Origin: Desulfarculaceae bacterium
Lineage (GTDB): Bacteria; Desulfobacterota; Desulfarculia; Desulfarculales; Desulfarculaceae
Reading direction: 5' to 3'
DNA: 64,000 nt
NCBI GenBank assembly: GCA_021737145.1
Contig: JAIPEN010000010.1
Span: 84,898 to 148,897, forward strand
The notes beneath the pieces are model-generated. The model was not told the DNA's origin. It worked only from the letters and a program-made list of their open reading frames with translations, and did not search any database. This document shows positions 63,535 to 64,000 of the stretch, piece by piece (the first letter of the stretch is position 1; the number at the start of each line of letters is the position of its first letter). A program made the translations under genes and the position numbers.

Positions 63535-64000
<466 letters not shown>

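Overview
The window comes from a high-GC, Gram-negative bacterium. I infer an anaerobic member of the Desulfobacterota (former Deltaproteobacteria), possibly near Desulfarculales. The reasons are the split F1Fo ATP synthase operon (b'-b-delta-alpha-gamma-beta-epsilon without subunits a and c), RNase Y next to YmdB, ferredoxin-type proteins, a DUF3786 protein, the CxxC signalling tail typical of these bacteria, and the first 466 nt of a 16S rRNA gene at the right edge. Genus-level placement is inference only.

Layout. 1-9.5 kb holds accessory genes: a broken membrane repeat protein, an Smr protein, a cysteine synthase/cysteinyl-tRNA synthetase-like fusion and several small secreted proteins. 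9.5-16.3 kb has a sigma-70 factor, an iron-sulfur winged-helix protein, a GAF protein, a metallo-beta-lactamase-fold protein and a 390-bp tandem repeat. 16.3-27.6 kb is rich in RNA modification: TtuA-type thiolase, RimO, TrmFO, RsmG and MnmE, plus a PAS histidine kinase and two parS-like sites. 28-34 kb continues the origin-type cluster (jag, yidC, yidD, rnpA, rpmH), interrupted by a LuxR regulator and two secreted proteins. 34-41.5 kb is the cell-shape cluster (mreB, mreC, mreD, mrdA, rodA, a TPR protein, bactofilin). 41.7-47.7 kb is the ATP synthase operon. 47.7-49.1 kb is a low-GC island of three unknown genes. 49-57 kb has an EFR1-type flavodoxin-ferredoxin, a GlmU pyrophosphorylase domain, GlmS, a ZapB-like protein, ZapA, 6S RNA, RNase Y and YmdB. 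57-64 kb has two RRM proteins with matching leaders, a PEP-CTERM protein, TyrS, small secreted proteins and the start of an rRNA operon.

How it works together. Much of the window serves growth and envelope building: MreBCD/PBP2/RodA and bactofilin shape the wall, GlmU/GlmS feed UDP-GlcNAc, YidC/YidD insert membrane proteins, and ATP synthase supplies energy. TrmFO, TtuA, MnmE, RsmG and RimO tune tRNA and ribosomes, while RNase Y, 6S RNA, Jag and the RRM proteins act on RNA.

Intergenic regions are unusually full of dispersed repeats: a REPIN-like family (six places), the widespread GTTGGGT palindrome, and a polypurine/polypyrimidine element of about 300 bp (four copies). The best candidates for new biology are the degenerate CysK-CysRS fusion, the low-GC island, the polypurine element family, the duplicated RRM leaders, and the repeat gene closed by three in-frame stops without a frameshift.
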